This document shows positions 10,953 through 22,190 of a DNA stretch of 64,000 bases, in pieces. This DNA comes from Xenopus tropicalis. Its lineage: Eukaryota; Chordata; Amphibia; Anura; Pipidae. Under the pieces are notes generated by a model. That model was not told where the DNA came from. It saw only the letters and a list, made by a program, of their open reading frames with translations, and ran no database searches. How positions within the stretch are numbered: position 1 is the first letter of the stretch; every line of letters starts with the position of its first letter. The stretch spans positions 138,201,506 through 138,265,505 of the forward strand of contig NC_030681.2 of assembly GCF_000004195.4 (NCBI RefSeq), written 5' to 3'. The translations under genes were made by a program, and so were the position numbers.

Positions 10953-11039
10953 AGTAGCTTGGCCTGTGTGTGGTCAACAAAATAGGGAAGATAAATACAT
11001 TCACAGGGGGGCAGAAAGGAAAGTGGGTTATTGTTTGTG

Positions 11040-11560
11040 AACAGAGAAGGCCACAAGTCCACTCACCCTGCCTACACTTTGCCCCATTAATGTCTACTCT
11101 GAGCAGCCGTTAATTTATTATGCCCGAGTCAGAGGACAGTAATTTGCGGATGAGGAAGGTAATGTTCTAGAGGAGATATTTTTAAGAACTTTGTCTGCAG
11201 GAAATGGAATACATTAGTAGGCTCTTTCTTTACTCAGGCAGAAATCAAATAAAGTTCTCTTCATTCTAGGGAATAGCAAATTAGATAGCTGACTCACTTG
11301 GCGACCTAATTATCTTTGCAGTGTGTATATATATTTTTTTCCCCCAATGTGTAAAGTGCGCTCCTTTTATTGCTGGATGAGCGTATTTACTTCATTTTAA
11401 TTAATCTACTGGTTGGTAAACGGAAGGAAAGTCACTAGAGAGGTATAAACAGGCTATTAAAACAATAAGGCGATGACATTTTCCATGAAATGAACAGGAA
11501 ATGTGTGGCACTTGGCACTTCATACTGGATATTTCTGTGTCCGATTAAATAAGACTTGTA
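11040..11560. other. Repeat-free spacer, candidate non-coding constraint
   Basis: No transposon signature is seen. The stretch mixes short AT homeodomain-like cores (TTTTAATTAATC at about 11396) with ordered GC-containing words. This texture is compatible with a conserved enhancer but does not prove one. Confidence 0.2.
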
Positions 11561-11738
11561 AACACAGAGGGGTCATTTACGACTGCAAGCGTAGTCGCAC
11601 TCCTGCAATTTTCTCCACAGTCAGTGGCACTTTTTTCTATTAAGATACTGGCACCAAAATGTGCTCTTTGCAACATAGTCATCTCATTTGTTACTGGAAC
11701 ATCAGAAAAACTGAATTTTCAACAAACATCGCATTCCT

Positions 11739-12150
11739 GTGTCTTTCAAACCCAGACAAAAGCTGGTGCACCCTAAAGACCCTACACCCAAGCACATGAA
11801 AAGTAATGTGGTCTATGCTGTCCAGTGTAGTGAAGAGTGCTCTGACTTATACATTGGGGAGACACAACAACCTCTCTGTAAGAGAATGGCCTAACATAGG
11901 CGGGCGAACTCCTCAGGACAAGACTCAGCAGTCTATCTACACCTCAAAGGAGAAGGTCACTCTTTTGAGGACAGTAACGTCCATATTTTGGCCCGAGAGG
12001 ACAGATGGTTTGAAAGAGGTGTGAAAGAGGCCATTTATGCCAGCCTGGAAAAACCATCCCTGAACGGAGGAGGGGGCCTGAGACACCGCTTGTTATCAAC
12101 ATACAATGCCGCTTTGACATCCTTACCCCGGCGGTTTCACAACAGTTCAC
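11739..12150 (+). pseudogene. Penelope/Neptune-like element, GIY-YIG endonuclease remnant
   Basis: One frame (codons in phase with 11763) encodes the C-terminal endonuclease region of a Penelope-like retroelement. It runs from KSNVVYAVQC, with a C-X3-C pair, through DLYIGET, the GIY-YIG core half YIGET, to GHSFED and a conserved KEAIYASLEKPSLN-type segment, ending near RRFHNSSHF. Family knowledge: this nuclease nicks the target DNA and acts with the upstream reverse transcriptase. Here the reverse transcriptase is absent, so the copy is 5'-truncated. The frame carries one in-frame TAA at 11892-11894, a likely C-to-T change in a conserved glutamine codon, and is otherwise open for about 135 codons. 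A 3' segment near 12355-12390 with a short CCACT/AGTGG hairpin probably belongs to the same element. Confidence 0.8.
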
Positions 12151-13657
12151 ACTTCCAGTCATGTACTTTGAAGGATTAACACCTTCACCAATGAGAATCA
12201 TGGTACCATTGTGATTGGATCATACCTTCTTACACCTGTCAGTTTCAGCTAACACCTAACTGAATAAGTTCAATGGAACCATTGTGATTGGATGTCTGTG
12301 ACTGTACTACCGTCAAGAGTTTAAATACCGGGGAATTCCCTACTAGTCATTTGAACTGAAGAAGCCACTCAGATGAGTGGTGAAACGTTCTACTAGATAC
12401 TGTATATCATGACCTGGATGAATGAGAATCTTCATAGACATCTTTGCACTTACGTCCTTCCCTCCTATTTCCTTCCTGCCACCCAAATCAAGTGCCGCTG
12501 CACCTATTGATGCAGGAGAACCCTGGAGCTACTGCCACCTCCTAACCAGGAAGTAGCTGCAGGATTCCCTTCCCACTAAGCATCAATGGGGCAGCACACT
12601 TGCACCTAAAGATTTGGGTACAGACATTACTCACGTGCTGAACACTGGAAATGGCAGTAGACAATCTTCTGCAGAACTGAGTCTGGTTTGCAACCAAATT
12701 CTGCATGAATTTTGGTGAATCAGACATAGTTGCATTAGGTGCCATGCCCTCTTGCAGTTGCAATGATGCTGGAATTCTAGGGAAAAACACTGCATTGTGG
12801 GAAAAAAACATGTCCATTGCACTCAAAATTGCACTTTGCTTAGTGACCCCTAGTGTGTGGCACATTTTTGGTGGTCTTGTATTTTGAGAATTAGCCTCTG
12901 TGCCAAATTGTGCACAAGTGTGTGTGTGCTGAACATGGCAGTTGTTTCCACAGTGGGTTGCATTAATAGTCCCAACTAATGCATGCTAATGACATTTTAG
13001 AGGAAAATTAAACCCCCAGAATATTAAGTGACCTATTAAAAAATCTCGCCAAACTGAAATATATTTATCAGTACATATTGCCCTTTTACATCCTTTCCCT
13101 TGAGCCGCCATTTAGTGATGGGCTGTGTGCTCCCTCAGAGATCAGCTGACAGGAAATAATGCAACAGGAAATAATGTAACAGGAAGTAGTGTGGGAGTAA
13201 AAGGCAGAACTCTGCCCATTCATTGGCTGATGGGGCCTAGCATGTATGTGTGCCTTGGCTTGTTTGTGTGCACTGTGAATCCTATGATCCCAGGGGGCGG
13301 CCAAAATGATGTAATATGGCAAGACTTGTCACAAGCAATAATGTTGTTTGCACCTTCGGTGGATGATGAATGGCAATGACATTGATGAATGATTATGTGA
13401 AGGGGTCAGAAAAATACAGCCGTAACTTAATCCCAACCCTAAACTCAAAGCAGGTAAAAACCAAAATTCTTCCACAGGGGTGCAACTCATCTGCACTCAT
13501 CACCCATCCTAACCCACAATGTTATTATTACTATTATTGTTATTATATAGGGAGTCATAGTATTGATATTCTACTGCATTGTCCTACCATTGACTCCCTT
13601 TCATACTGTTTAGTAAGATTGAAAAAAACATGCAAACCTGGCAAAAAGTAGGGATAC
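12151..13657. other. Spacer with element tails and dispersed repeats
   Basis: The first part (to about 12460) is probably the 3' tail of the Penelope-like copy. About 12480-12960 is an old dispersed repeat shared with 8635-9260. About 13000-13350 resembles a Xenopus MITE I know from memory (AAACCCCCAGAATATTAAGTG start), with no second copy here to confirm it. A (TTA/ATT)n microsatellite lies near 13520-13545. No host gene seen. Confidence 0.4.
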
Positions 13658-13703
13658 CTATATTTATCTATGATCGTGGGGATACAATCACAGATAAATA
13701 TAG
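13658..13703. repeat. Short inverted repeat
   Basis: CTATATTTATCTATGAT pairs with ATCACAGATAAATATAG with one mismatch, around a spacer of about 12 bases. It is a hairpin of unknown role, possibly the end of a decayed MITE. Confidence 0.65.
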
Positions 13704-14579
13704 TCAAGTCTGTTAGCCCCCCCGGGGTTCCAAGCGTTGCTTTATGAACGATGTTCCCAAACGAAGCGTGGGTGGAAAGGCTCCATGAAACGTTCTTAAT
13801 GACTTTGGCTATGACTTTCCCGTGTTTGGTGCCATCCATATTGCTTCATACTGGGAAAGTGACTCATACGCAACTGCTTGGAACACACACTGGGAAATTA
13901 AAGGATGACCTTTTATATAAATATGCAAGTGGATCTCTTCTTTAATGCCACTGCCCTACTTTTGATTTGAATAAATTGTATTTGACGTGGGTCCTCACTG
14001 GGCTGTGCTGGTCTTTGTTAACAGACAACTTTTTCACTTTTAATATTTTCCAGTGATATTCAGGAGACCATAGTAAACAAATACATGTTTTCCATGCACA
14101 CCAGTATCCTGCACCCTAGGGTGACACAGTGTAAACATGTAACTCAGCTTAGAAGAGAAGTAGGGCCCATGCTGGAGGAACCTGAAGGTCACATTGTGTT
14201 AGTGAATAGTCAGGGAAACCTGAACACACCTAACACTTCTAGGGCATCTTTTTATGGATTATTAGAAATAATTTGGCTTTCTGCTGTACATTTTTACAGT
14301 ATTCAACTCAATTTGGCTGTATTTGAACTCCAGCATGAATTTATCAGCAATCCCCTCTTCCCCCAAGTGCTACCTCAGATTCTGACATACCCATCAATAG
14401 TGTGGTTTTACAAAGGCACCACCCTAAAGTGAACATTAGGATGGCAATGAGAAAGCACTTGTACTACAAATTCATTCATGAAAGGATAGGCAGGGTACTG
14501 GTAAAATGGTTGCCCCTTTTCCCTGGCAGTCCCCTAGTACCTCACACAAGTAAAGGGGGGTCCTCATTCTAGAAGGGAA
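13704..14579. other. Spacer with no supported gene
   Basis: Several short open frames overlap on both strands, but none shows a recognisable motif or a splice context I can defend. Confidence 0.4.
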
Positions 14580-15739
14580 GTTGATTCCTTTTCCTGGGTC
14601 AAAATATGACTAATGTACTTGTCTAGTTTGGCCACTAGATGGCAATGTGCTATAATATATAAGATAAAGCAGCCATGTGCTCTGGGTCCATTTTGTCTAG
14701 AGGCCCTCTTGAGCCGGCAGGTTGGATTACAGAGGAACTTAGACCCAAGTTTAGGTCTAGATAGATCAGGATATGCTCTGTTATAGGTCACACTAGGTGT
14801 GACAGAAAGTTAGAGCTGATTAGTTGAGCAGTTCTTGGCTCCAACATTGATTTGTTAGTTGGATTAATCTCCCAGGTGTACTATTGCCTAGAATTAAGTA
14901 ACAAGTGTATAGCCTCAGGGTTAGATAGAAAATTGTACAGAATTTAACTATCAAAGACATCAGATATCAACAAATAAATAAATAATAATAATACAAAATA
15001 AAAATCCAATAAATAAAGCAAATGCCAAAAATCACAAGTAAAATCAAATCATAAAAAACAGGTTACATCAAAAGTAAAATTCAATGCCAAAGGTATACGT
15101 GTCTGCAAATAAAACAAGAATACCTCCCACTTATGCAACAGGGTAAGAATATCACCCCTCTCCTAGCTAGCTTTATCTGTTCTATTATCTGCAGTGAAAA
15201 AAACTATATATCACTATTGTTGCACTCTGCAGAATGTCTCGTAATGTTTGTTTAATTAGATTATATAGTATTGCTAATTGCTGTACAATTGCAATTAATA
15301 AACTAATTTTTTTATATATTTATCTACTGACCAAAACTCCTTTGAGACCTCCAGGCGTAACACAATGCCGACTCCCACACCTATAGCATCCTTATGGATA
15401 CAGATAGAGAATTACCTGGGTTCCACTTGGAAGGAGATTCCTTAAAGCTGGGGGTAACCCATTGTTCTTGTGTTGCCAACTATTGTGCCATTTGATAGAG
15501 TTTTATTGACCAAGTATTGTGACTGTATACCTGATCTGTGTTAAGTGTGAATCCTGCATTATTGCTTGTTATTACTCCATTGTGGATTGACCTAAATAAA
15601 TCAGTTCATGGTTAAGTTCAAGTACCACTGCTGTCCTTCTTTGTAAGAGTTATAGTTTCACTAGACCCTGGCCTCCACTATATGTGAGGGCTCAAGCCTG
15701 AGACAAACAGTCTCATCTGGGAAAAGTTTAGGTGTAGCT
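14580..15739. other. Possible decayed LTR-like sequence
   Basis: A TATA-like stretch (ATAATATATAAG, about 14651) and, downstream, AATAAATCAG (about 15595) are arranged like an LTR promoter and polyadenylation signal. A short segment near 15440 resembles one near 9667. Boundaries, coding region and target duplication were not found. An A-rich (AATA)n segment lies at about 14970-15060. Confidence 0.25.
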
Positions 15740-15956
15740 TAAAGTTGGACTGGGCCACCAGGGTGCCGCTCCCTCCCCTGATGTGCTGCAAGTAAGTTTA
15801 ATTTAGGCGAGCTTGGGGGAAGGTAGTCGGACAGGTGTTGGGGGGCCCCTGCGGGGGGGGGGGGGGAGTGTGAAGGTGGTGGGGGGCATCATTGGGGGGT
15901 GCAGGGGCCCCAGAGGCAGAAGCCCATTGGGCCCTGCACCACCCAGTCCGACCCTG
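15740..15956. mobile_element. hAT-type MITE, CAGGGTYGGACTGG family
   Basis: The ends are TAAAGTTGGACTGG (degraded) and CCAGTCCGACCCTG. GTGTAGCT is duplicated exactly at 15732-15739 and 15957-15964, the 8-bp signature of hAT transposition. The interior is G/C-rich with a long G run near 15856-15867. Confidence 0.9.
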
Positions 15957-16084
15957 GTGTAGCTTATGGTTGTGTGAGTACCAATTTAACATAATTGCAT
16001 TATTTCATTACATTATTGAAACAAAGAAAGACAAAAAAGACAAAGTGAAAAGGTGACCTTCCAGTAGAAGCATGAGAAGTATTA

Positions 16085-16620
16085 TTGCTCACCACCCCCA
16101 TTAATGTTGCTCCCAGTGGCCTCAAAGTAGGTGCTCATTTTTAAATTTCTGGCTTGGAGACAAGTTTTGGAAGTACAGAAACACAGTTTTACTCCAAGCA
16201 GAGCCTCCTGTAGGCAGGGTTGGACTGGGGGATGCAGGGCCCACCATAGCTACCGCCCCCAGGGGCCCCACACCCCCCAAGGTGCCCGCTGCCGTGTCCC
16301 CTGCACTCCCCACAGGGGCCCCCGTGGAGCCCCCCCCCCAACCCTCCACAAGGATGTCCTCCCCTGAGTGCAAAACTTACTTTCAGTGCTTCAGGGGAGG
16401 GACAATGACGGCCGGGGAAGCAGCAAAAGGATCGGGTCTGGGCCGGTGGGGCCCACTGGATTTTTTTACAGGCCCGAACCTGACCCTGTCTGAAGCCCAG
16501 GAGTCTACATGGAGCTACCAAATAGACAATCACAGCCCCTATTTGGCATCCCCAAATACTTTTTTCCATGCTCGTGTACATCACCAACACTCTTTACATC
16601 TGAATGTGGTTGACGAGGAA
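16085..16620 (-). mobile_element. hAT-type MITE, GGTCCCCAACC family, interrupted
   Basis: The flanking halves (ATGTTGCTCCCAGTGGCC, AGTAGGTGCTCATTTTT, then GAGCTACCAAATAGACAATC) follow the copies at 5757-6027 and 33755-34062. The copy is split at 16215-16488 by another hAT MITE. Its own ends are decayed. Confidence 0.65.
16215..16488. mobile_element. hAT-type MITE, CAGGGTYGGACTGG family, nested
   Basis: The ends are CAGGGTTGGACTGG and a degraded ACCTGACCCTG. Flanking octamers match at only 5 of 8 positions, so the duplication is decayed. It interrupts an older hAT copy. Confidence 0.75.
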
Positions 16621-17338
16621 AAAAGGTAGGGGATTAAAACCTAAACTAAAGGACTGATATATGATCTTAAGAAGAAAATAGTTTTTACGAATCCCTTACA
16701 AGCAGGCTGAAGGCTAAGGATTCTTCTCTAGAAGTTACTAAAGCTTTGTAGTTGAACCTTAATGAGCAAAAGAGCCTTTCTGGCATGCTTCTTGCAATCT
16801 AGTATCTGTAGAACTGAGTTTGAAACAGGAGGTATCTCTTGGGAGCATCACCACAAACAAATTGATTTAGTTGCTATTAGATATCCTTTGGGGATTCTTT
16901 GAGAGTTTGTAGAAGCATCTCTACCACTGCATTTGAAGCATCAAAACCCTCTTAGGTTCCATATTGATAGTTTTAATCTTTTTGGACTGAAGAAAGGAAA
17001 ATGACCCAGTTACATTAAATTTGGAAGGTCTGGAACAGGCAGAGGTGGTTGGTTGGAGAGGTTGTCTGGTTCTGAATATTGATTTTTTATATTGCAACAG
17101 TGTCATCTTTATAACCTGCCATCATAGGGATGGCACTTCATTGGAAAGTTCTGTGGTTTTGGGACTATAACTGCCCAAAAATACACACCCAACTGCCCAT
17201 GGAGTTCTCTGATAGGACCTTGATTTCCGGTGCTCTGCAGGCCGTTGGGTCTATATTTTATAAGACAGTACTGCGCTGCTTCATGAATTACAAAAGATAA
17301 CATTTATGTGTCAGAATCCCTTTAGGGAGCTAGGCAAC
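16621..17338. other. Spacer with no supported gene
   Basis: No coding, RNA or repeat signal recognised. Confidence 0.4.
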
Positions 17339-17599
17339 TTAAAGGAGAAGGAGAGGTAAAAACTAAGTAAGCTTTATCAGAAAGGTCTATGTAAATACAG
17401 CCAGAAGCACTCACAGAAACGCTGCACTGACTTCTCTGTGAAAAGATTTCTTGTCTGTAATTCATGTGCCAGAGACATGCAGCTCTCGACTCTCTCCCCT
17501 CTCCTGCTCCCCTCTCCCTGAAAAATGCTAAGGACTCACTCCCCCCCTTAGGAATGAGGATCTGAGCCAATCAGCAGGAAGCTGACTCATAGTCTAACT

Positions 17600-18354
17600 C
17601 AGTGCTGTCCAACTGGCAGCCCGCGACCCCCCTCTGTGTGGCCCCCCACCTGTCTGGCTGCTTTGATGGCTTACTCCTGTGTAAGCTTTAAATGGTATCA
17701 GTACTGTGATTAACTGCCCCCCCTGCATGGTTCTCACCTCAGATTCAGGCTGTACATCCCCTGTATTGTTTAAATATGTAATCCCCTGTGTTTTTCACAC
17801 CTTTTAATTTCTGCTTTGTTCACCCCCTGCATTGTTCACACCTCAGGCTCAGGCTGTAATCACCCCCATTGTTCCCCTGTTCACACCTCAGACAGACTGT
17901 AGGAGCAGTAGAAACCCACAAATAATCCCTGCACACCACAAAAACAACATATACTGAGGTGGTACTGCAATTAAAAAGTTTTTTAATATATAGTTATTGT
18001 GCAGACTGTAGGAGCAGTGCCAGCATTGTGTCATTGTATGCTGCCTGTGTAGGCAGAGCAGGCAGAGTATTGCACACACAGGCAGCATAGGGCAGGCAGA
18101 GTATGGCACAGACAGACAGGGTAGGGCAGGCAGAGTATGGCACAGACAGGCAGGGTAGGGCAGGCAGAGTATGGCAGGTTTTTGCTGTACTACATCCATT
18201 AATATGGGTATGGTCATGTGATAACATGGGTGTGGTTTCAAGTGGGTGGGGTTTCAAAAAGGGGAGTGGTCAAAACTGGCTTCAATTATCGGCCCTCCAC
18301 CACGTAGGTTGGAAAAATTCCGGCGCTCGGTACCACAGAAGTTGGACAGCACTG
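17600..18354. mobile_element. hAT-type MITE, CAGTGCTGTCCAACT ends, nested
   Basis: Perfect terminal repeats CAGTGCTGTCCAACT and AGTTGGACAGCACTG are flanked by an exact 8-bp duplication GTCTAACT (17592-17599 and 18355-18362). Removing the element and one copy of the duplication restores the T2 body. The interior has no transposase frame and holds a small minisatellite at about 18040-18177. Confidence 0.95.
18040..18177. repeat. Small GGCAGGCAGAGTATGGCA minisatellite
   Basis: About four degenerate units of 30-40 bp contain GGGCAGGCAGAGTATGGCAC with GACAGRCAGGGTA linkers. The array lies inside the nested hAT element. Confidence 0.8.
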
Positions 18355-18571
18355 GTCTAACTAACTGAGCATGTTCACTTGGTCTGGGTGTCTGTGCAGG
18401 AGTGAGGCATTATGGGAACTTTTTTACACAGCTCAGCGTTTTTTCTTCCTGTTTGGCTTCTGATCATCTGAACGGGAGAAATATGGGGAGACTTACGGGC
18501 ACTATTGAGAGAACTGAAGGTATGCCTGCAGCTTGAGATTAACTCTTTATTAGCCTTTCCTTCTCCTTTAA

Positions 18572-20019
18572 AGGATGTGGCTCTCTTATTACATAGCAGT
18601 GTACAATTTTTACACTGCCATTGGCTTCTCAAAACAAACGAGTGGGTGGGGTTGAAATTCTCATAATTTGGGCCATCCCTTTGCTGTCTGTTCTATGGGA
18701 GTCTTGTGGTTTATTGCACACTATTCAGTAGTCTCCATGTGGGCCAATACAGGCTCATAAACAAGATCAGATTGCAGATGTACAGAGAAAGTACATTTTA
18801 TTGACTCAATCTACTGTCCGTTTATTAAGTAAATAGACAGTTTATTAATAGACTACATTTAAGAATGCTATCTCCTAGGTAATGTAGTCTATCACTATAT
18901 AAAGAAGCTTGTGTGCAACGTGTGGAGTGGGACTTTCTCTGTATATTGTTGTGCACCATATGTTATAGCTTTAAATTCATTTACTTGTGGGCACCTCTCT
19001 GTGCCACTTCTACTCAGAGGGAAAGATGGAAATATTACAGCATATTTATATATTTTATAAGTTGCCAGAAATACATCAAAACCAGTCAGTTATATATGAG
19101 AACTGTTGTTTGTCATTGATGCCATGTGTGTCTCCACGGGGAGTTTAAATGTCACATTAGCATGAGTTACTTTATATACTTGTGTACTTTCCATTAATTG
19201 CATCTTAGCAATAGGAAATAACGAATGATAGAGGATATTGGAGAAGAATGGAAAGAAAGAGGAGAGAATTGTCAAGAAAGCTAAAACAGATAAAGAATAA
19301 AATCAAGGTGGATCAGTGGGTAAAGAGCAGTAAAAGGGGCAGAGAGGGGAGACAAACATCTTTTATGGCCTGTGATCAAAAACAGAATATGAACAACTGA
19401 CTGCTTCACCTGCAAATACTAATCCCGAAGTACATTAACAATAAAAAGGTGCAGGTTAAGAATGGGGCTCTATTTAAAGATGGAAGTATTTTGGTTAGAA
19501 GGCATAAATGTTGGTAATGATTTCTTTTCCTCCACTCTGTAGTGGTGCAGAAGGCTTAGCTCAAACCAAGACCTGGTGGAATACATCCCTAGGTATTTAG
19601 TTTAATTTTAGCTACACCACTGTTTCTGATTTGCTTAGACTTCCTTTCATGTGGTGTGGTAACAATGGTTTGGATTAAAGATGAATGAAAAACATTTAAA
19701 AAGGGATTATGGTCTCAAATTGCCAATATTAGGCTTATATGGCTGACATCTGTGGAGGGAAAATGAATTGAAATGGTTGTCATGAGATCACATGAAAGAT
19801 GTTTTTTTGGAATATTGTATTATTCAGAATGCTTTTTTGAAGCATATTAAAATATGTAGCTGCTTAGAAAGTTTTATAGTGCTGTTAAATTTGATGTGGC
19901 CAACTTGGACTTTGTCAAAGCTTCAGAGGCAGTGCCGCATAATCATTTACATTGTAAACATTGTTGTCTGTTGGTCTTGGTGTGCTATCAGTAAGGTTAT
20001 CCATTGAGCAATTGCAGGT
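18572..20019. other. Spacer with no supported gene
   Basis: AT-rich. Short open frames only, none with recognisable domains. Confidence 0.4.
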
Positions 20020-20375
20020 ATGCTGGCTACATATACCCTTAATGGGACCTTGATGGAGGAGGACCTGGGGGTAATTGTGCATAATAAACATAGCTGTAGC
20101 AAGCAATGCCAATTAGCAGAATTAAGGGCTGGCATGGTGTTGGCAAGGGTACTAAAAAATTAGCTTTTATACAAAGTTGTTTTTTAGAAAGGGTCAGTTC
20201 CAATTGCCCTTTGGAGGCAGGAAGGCTTTTTGCCCACATTGAAGCACATTAGGGACACCCTGAGATGTTTTTTCACCTTCCTCTGGATCATCTAGAAGTT
20301 AGGCAAGTTTCACTAAGACAAAAGATTGATGTTGATGAACTTGTGTCTTTTCAACACTCATTTACTATGTAACTG
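20020..20375 (+). pseudogene. CR1-like LINE, 3' fragment
   Basis: The translated trace YPLNGTLMEEDLGVIVHNK then CSKQCQ parallels the CR1 frame at 26500-26610 (TINGTALGKSIMEKDLGVLV, CSKQCQ). It is followed by a stop and a 3' untranslated segment (CCTTCCTCTGGATCATCTAG, AGTTAGGCAAG) like that at 63640-63670. An internal deletion removes the rest of the thumb-like and C-terminal coding region. Non-functional. Confidence 0.75.
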
Positions 20376-20450
20376 TTTAACGGATATATAAATGTACACA
20401 TGCCTATACACAGATAATATTCACTTAATCTAGAGAAAGTTACTATTTTA

Positions 20451-20799
20451 GGGTAAGGGCTGTGGCAGACGGGGAGACTAGTCGCCCGCGACAAATCTCC
20501 CCAAAATACCATCCCACCGGCGAGTATGTAAATCAAGGCAACTTCCGTGATTTCGGGGAAAATGCGGCGTCGCGGGAGTGACTAGTCTCCCCGTCTGCCA
20601 CAGCCCTAAAGCCACATGGAGCTACTAGTAGCAGCTACTTGTGGCTACAGAAATAGACAATGCTGATCATTTACTAATAATTGTCTCTATGTGTGTGTTA
20701 TCAGAGGCAATGCTCAATAATGTCAATAGCAGGGTATTTTCTGGTGTTTAGTAGCTGTGACAAGTAGCTGCTACTAAGTAGCTTTGTGTGTCTTCACCC
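20451..20799. mobile_element. PIF/Harbinger-type MITE, GGGTGAAGACACA family, host of another
   Basis: The right end is AGCTTTGTGTGTCTTCACCC. The left end GGGTAAG... continues after the nested element as GCCACATGGAGCTACTAGTAGC. TTA duplicates flank it (20448-20450 and 20800-20802), the 3-bp TWA duplication typical of Harbinger. The subterminal AGCTACTAGTAGCAGCTACT is mirrored at the right end. Confidence 0.85.
20457..20606. mobile_element. PIF/Harbinger-type MITE, GGGCTGTGGCAGA family, nested
   Basis: Inverted repeats of 27 bp (beginning GGGCTGTGGCAGACGGGG) are perfect, and TAA is duplicated on both sides (20454-20456 and 20607-20609). It sits within the first bases of another Harbinger MITE. 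Confidence 0.93.
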
Positions 20800-20802
20800 T
20801 TA

Positions 20803-22190
20803 TTTTAACTCTCTTTGTGTAGGACTTTCTGTCCCAAGACAGTAGACCTGGGGTGAAATTGTGTAGACAACTGATTAAAGATGCTTTCATACATACTGTA
20901 TAAAGGCTAACTGATAATAATATGGATATGGCAGCAAATAAAGTGCAATAAATCCAGGACCTCAGCTTTGCAGAAAAAAATATATATAAGATAAATATAC
21001 GTAAAATGACAATTTTCATTTTTATTGCTACTGGTCCTTTAAAGGTGGTAGGGAGGGAGAGCTGGTGGGTTGAAAGTGGAACTTTTACTAAAGTGTAAGA
21101 GGTGGGTATCATTGATTTGAGACAGAGGAACAGAGACTGTGCCATGGAGTATTGAAATTGGGGTATAATCAGAAGGGTGCCAGGTCCCTGCTCCTTTCAT
21201 GTCGCTGATTCCAACGCTTTCACTTTCATCTCCTCTCGTAAATGAAGAGGATTTCTATAGCCTGTTGAGCCTTTCCACAGTTTTCCTTCAGAACCCTTTA
21301 ATTATTTACTGGACAGATGGTTGTTGCTGTATCTTATTTATTCTCCTGGAAAAACGTTATCAATTAGAGTGACAGCTCAATGACACATTGCATAATTTAA
21401 CATGCATTTCCATGGCCCCAGCTTATGACTCAATCCAGCGAGGACAGCAGTCTGTTATTATGGATTGAAAAGAGCGGGACAGTTTCAGTTCAGAAGGCGA
21501 TACATGATCCTCTACCAATTACCGTAGCCGCCACTTGCCGGAATTTTAACATACTCAGCAAGTCATTCCTCTCGTCTGTATTGATTGCAATGAAATATGA
21601 ATTACATTAATCTCCCAGTTGTTTGCAGCACTAACAACGGTCTCTGTGTTCTAGGCGGCTATTAAATAAAGAACTCGGAGGCTTAAAAGGGAATTTATAA
21701 TTATTTAGCAACCTCAGAATTTAGAGAGAGAAAAAAAAAAGATGATTATATGTTTAAGGCTATTGTCTCGGAAAGTCGTTATCTCCATTCATCACAAATT
21801 GTTTTAATGCCTCAGCAGTGCACTTAAGCTGCCAGTAAATCTCCAAGTGTCTCGCAAATGAAAACATAATGTTACCAAAAACGAATTATCGGCTTTCTTG
21901 TGCATTTTTTCTTTCTGCTGCTTTTAGCTCTTTCCATCTGTTTTATTATGAACAAACTAAATTATGTGTTTCTTTTTATTAATCCTCATGTGTTTTTTAT
22001 ATTATTTCTTATTAATCATTATTAAACCATTTATGGCTCCTAGAGAAGAACAAACAGTTATTAGGTGTCATGGAAAGCATTTGTTCTTCACAACTCCAGT
22101 CTGATACTACCATGGGATCACATGACAATATGAGCAGCCAATCAAACCACTATATGCACCTCATACTCTAAAGTAAAAGAGAGTAAGATT
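20803..22190. other. Spacer; 21180-22060 is a candidate conserved non-coding segment
   Basis: No repeat or frame was recognised. About 21180-22060 is free of transposon signatures and mixes AT cores with ordered words (AGAGTGACAGCTCAATGACA near 21367). No alignment is available to test conservation. Confidence 0.2.

Larger units (their letters stand above)
17339..18571 (-). mobile_element. T2/Kolobok-type MITE, inverted and interrupted
   Basis: The element starts TTAAAGGAGAAGGAGAGG and ends CCTTTCCTTCTCCTTTAA, with TTAA at both ends (17339-17342 and 18568-18571). It is the same family as 7601-8534 and 9942-10388 in the opposite orientation. A 755-bp hAT element interrupts it at 17600-18354. 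Confidence 0.9.

Noticed and set aside
12355..12400. Possible hammerhead ribozyme in the Penelope-like tail
   Set aside because: Penelope-like elements often carry hammerheads, and GATGAGTGGTGAAACG looks suggestive. However, the conserved CUGAUGA core reads CAGATGA and no proper stem II can be drawn; the visible structure is only a CCACT/AGTGG hairpin.
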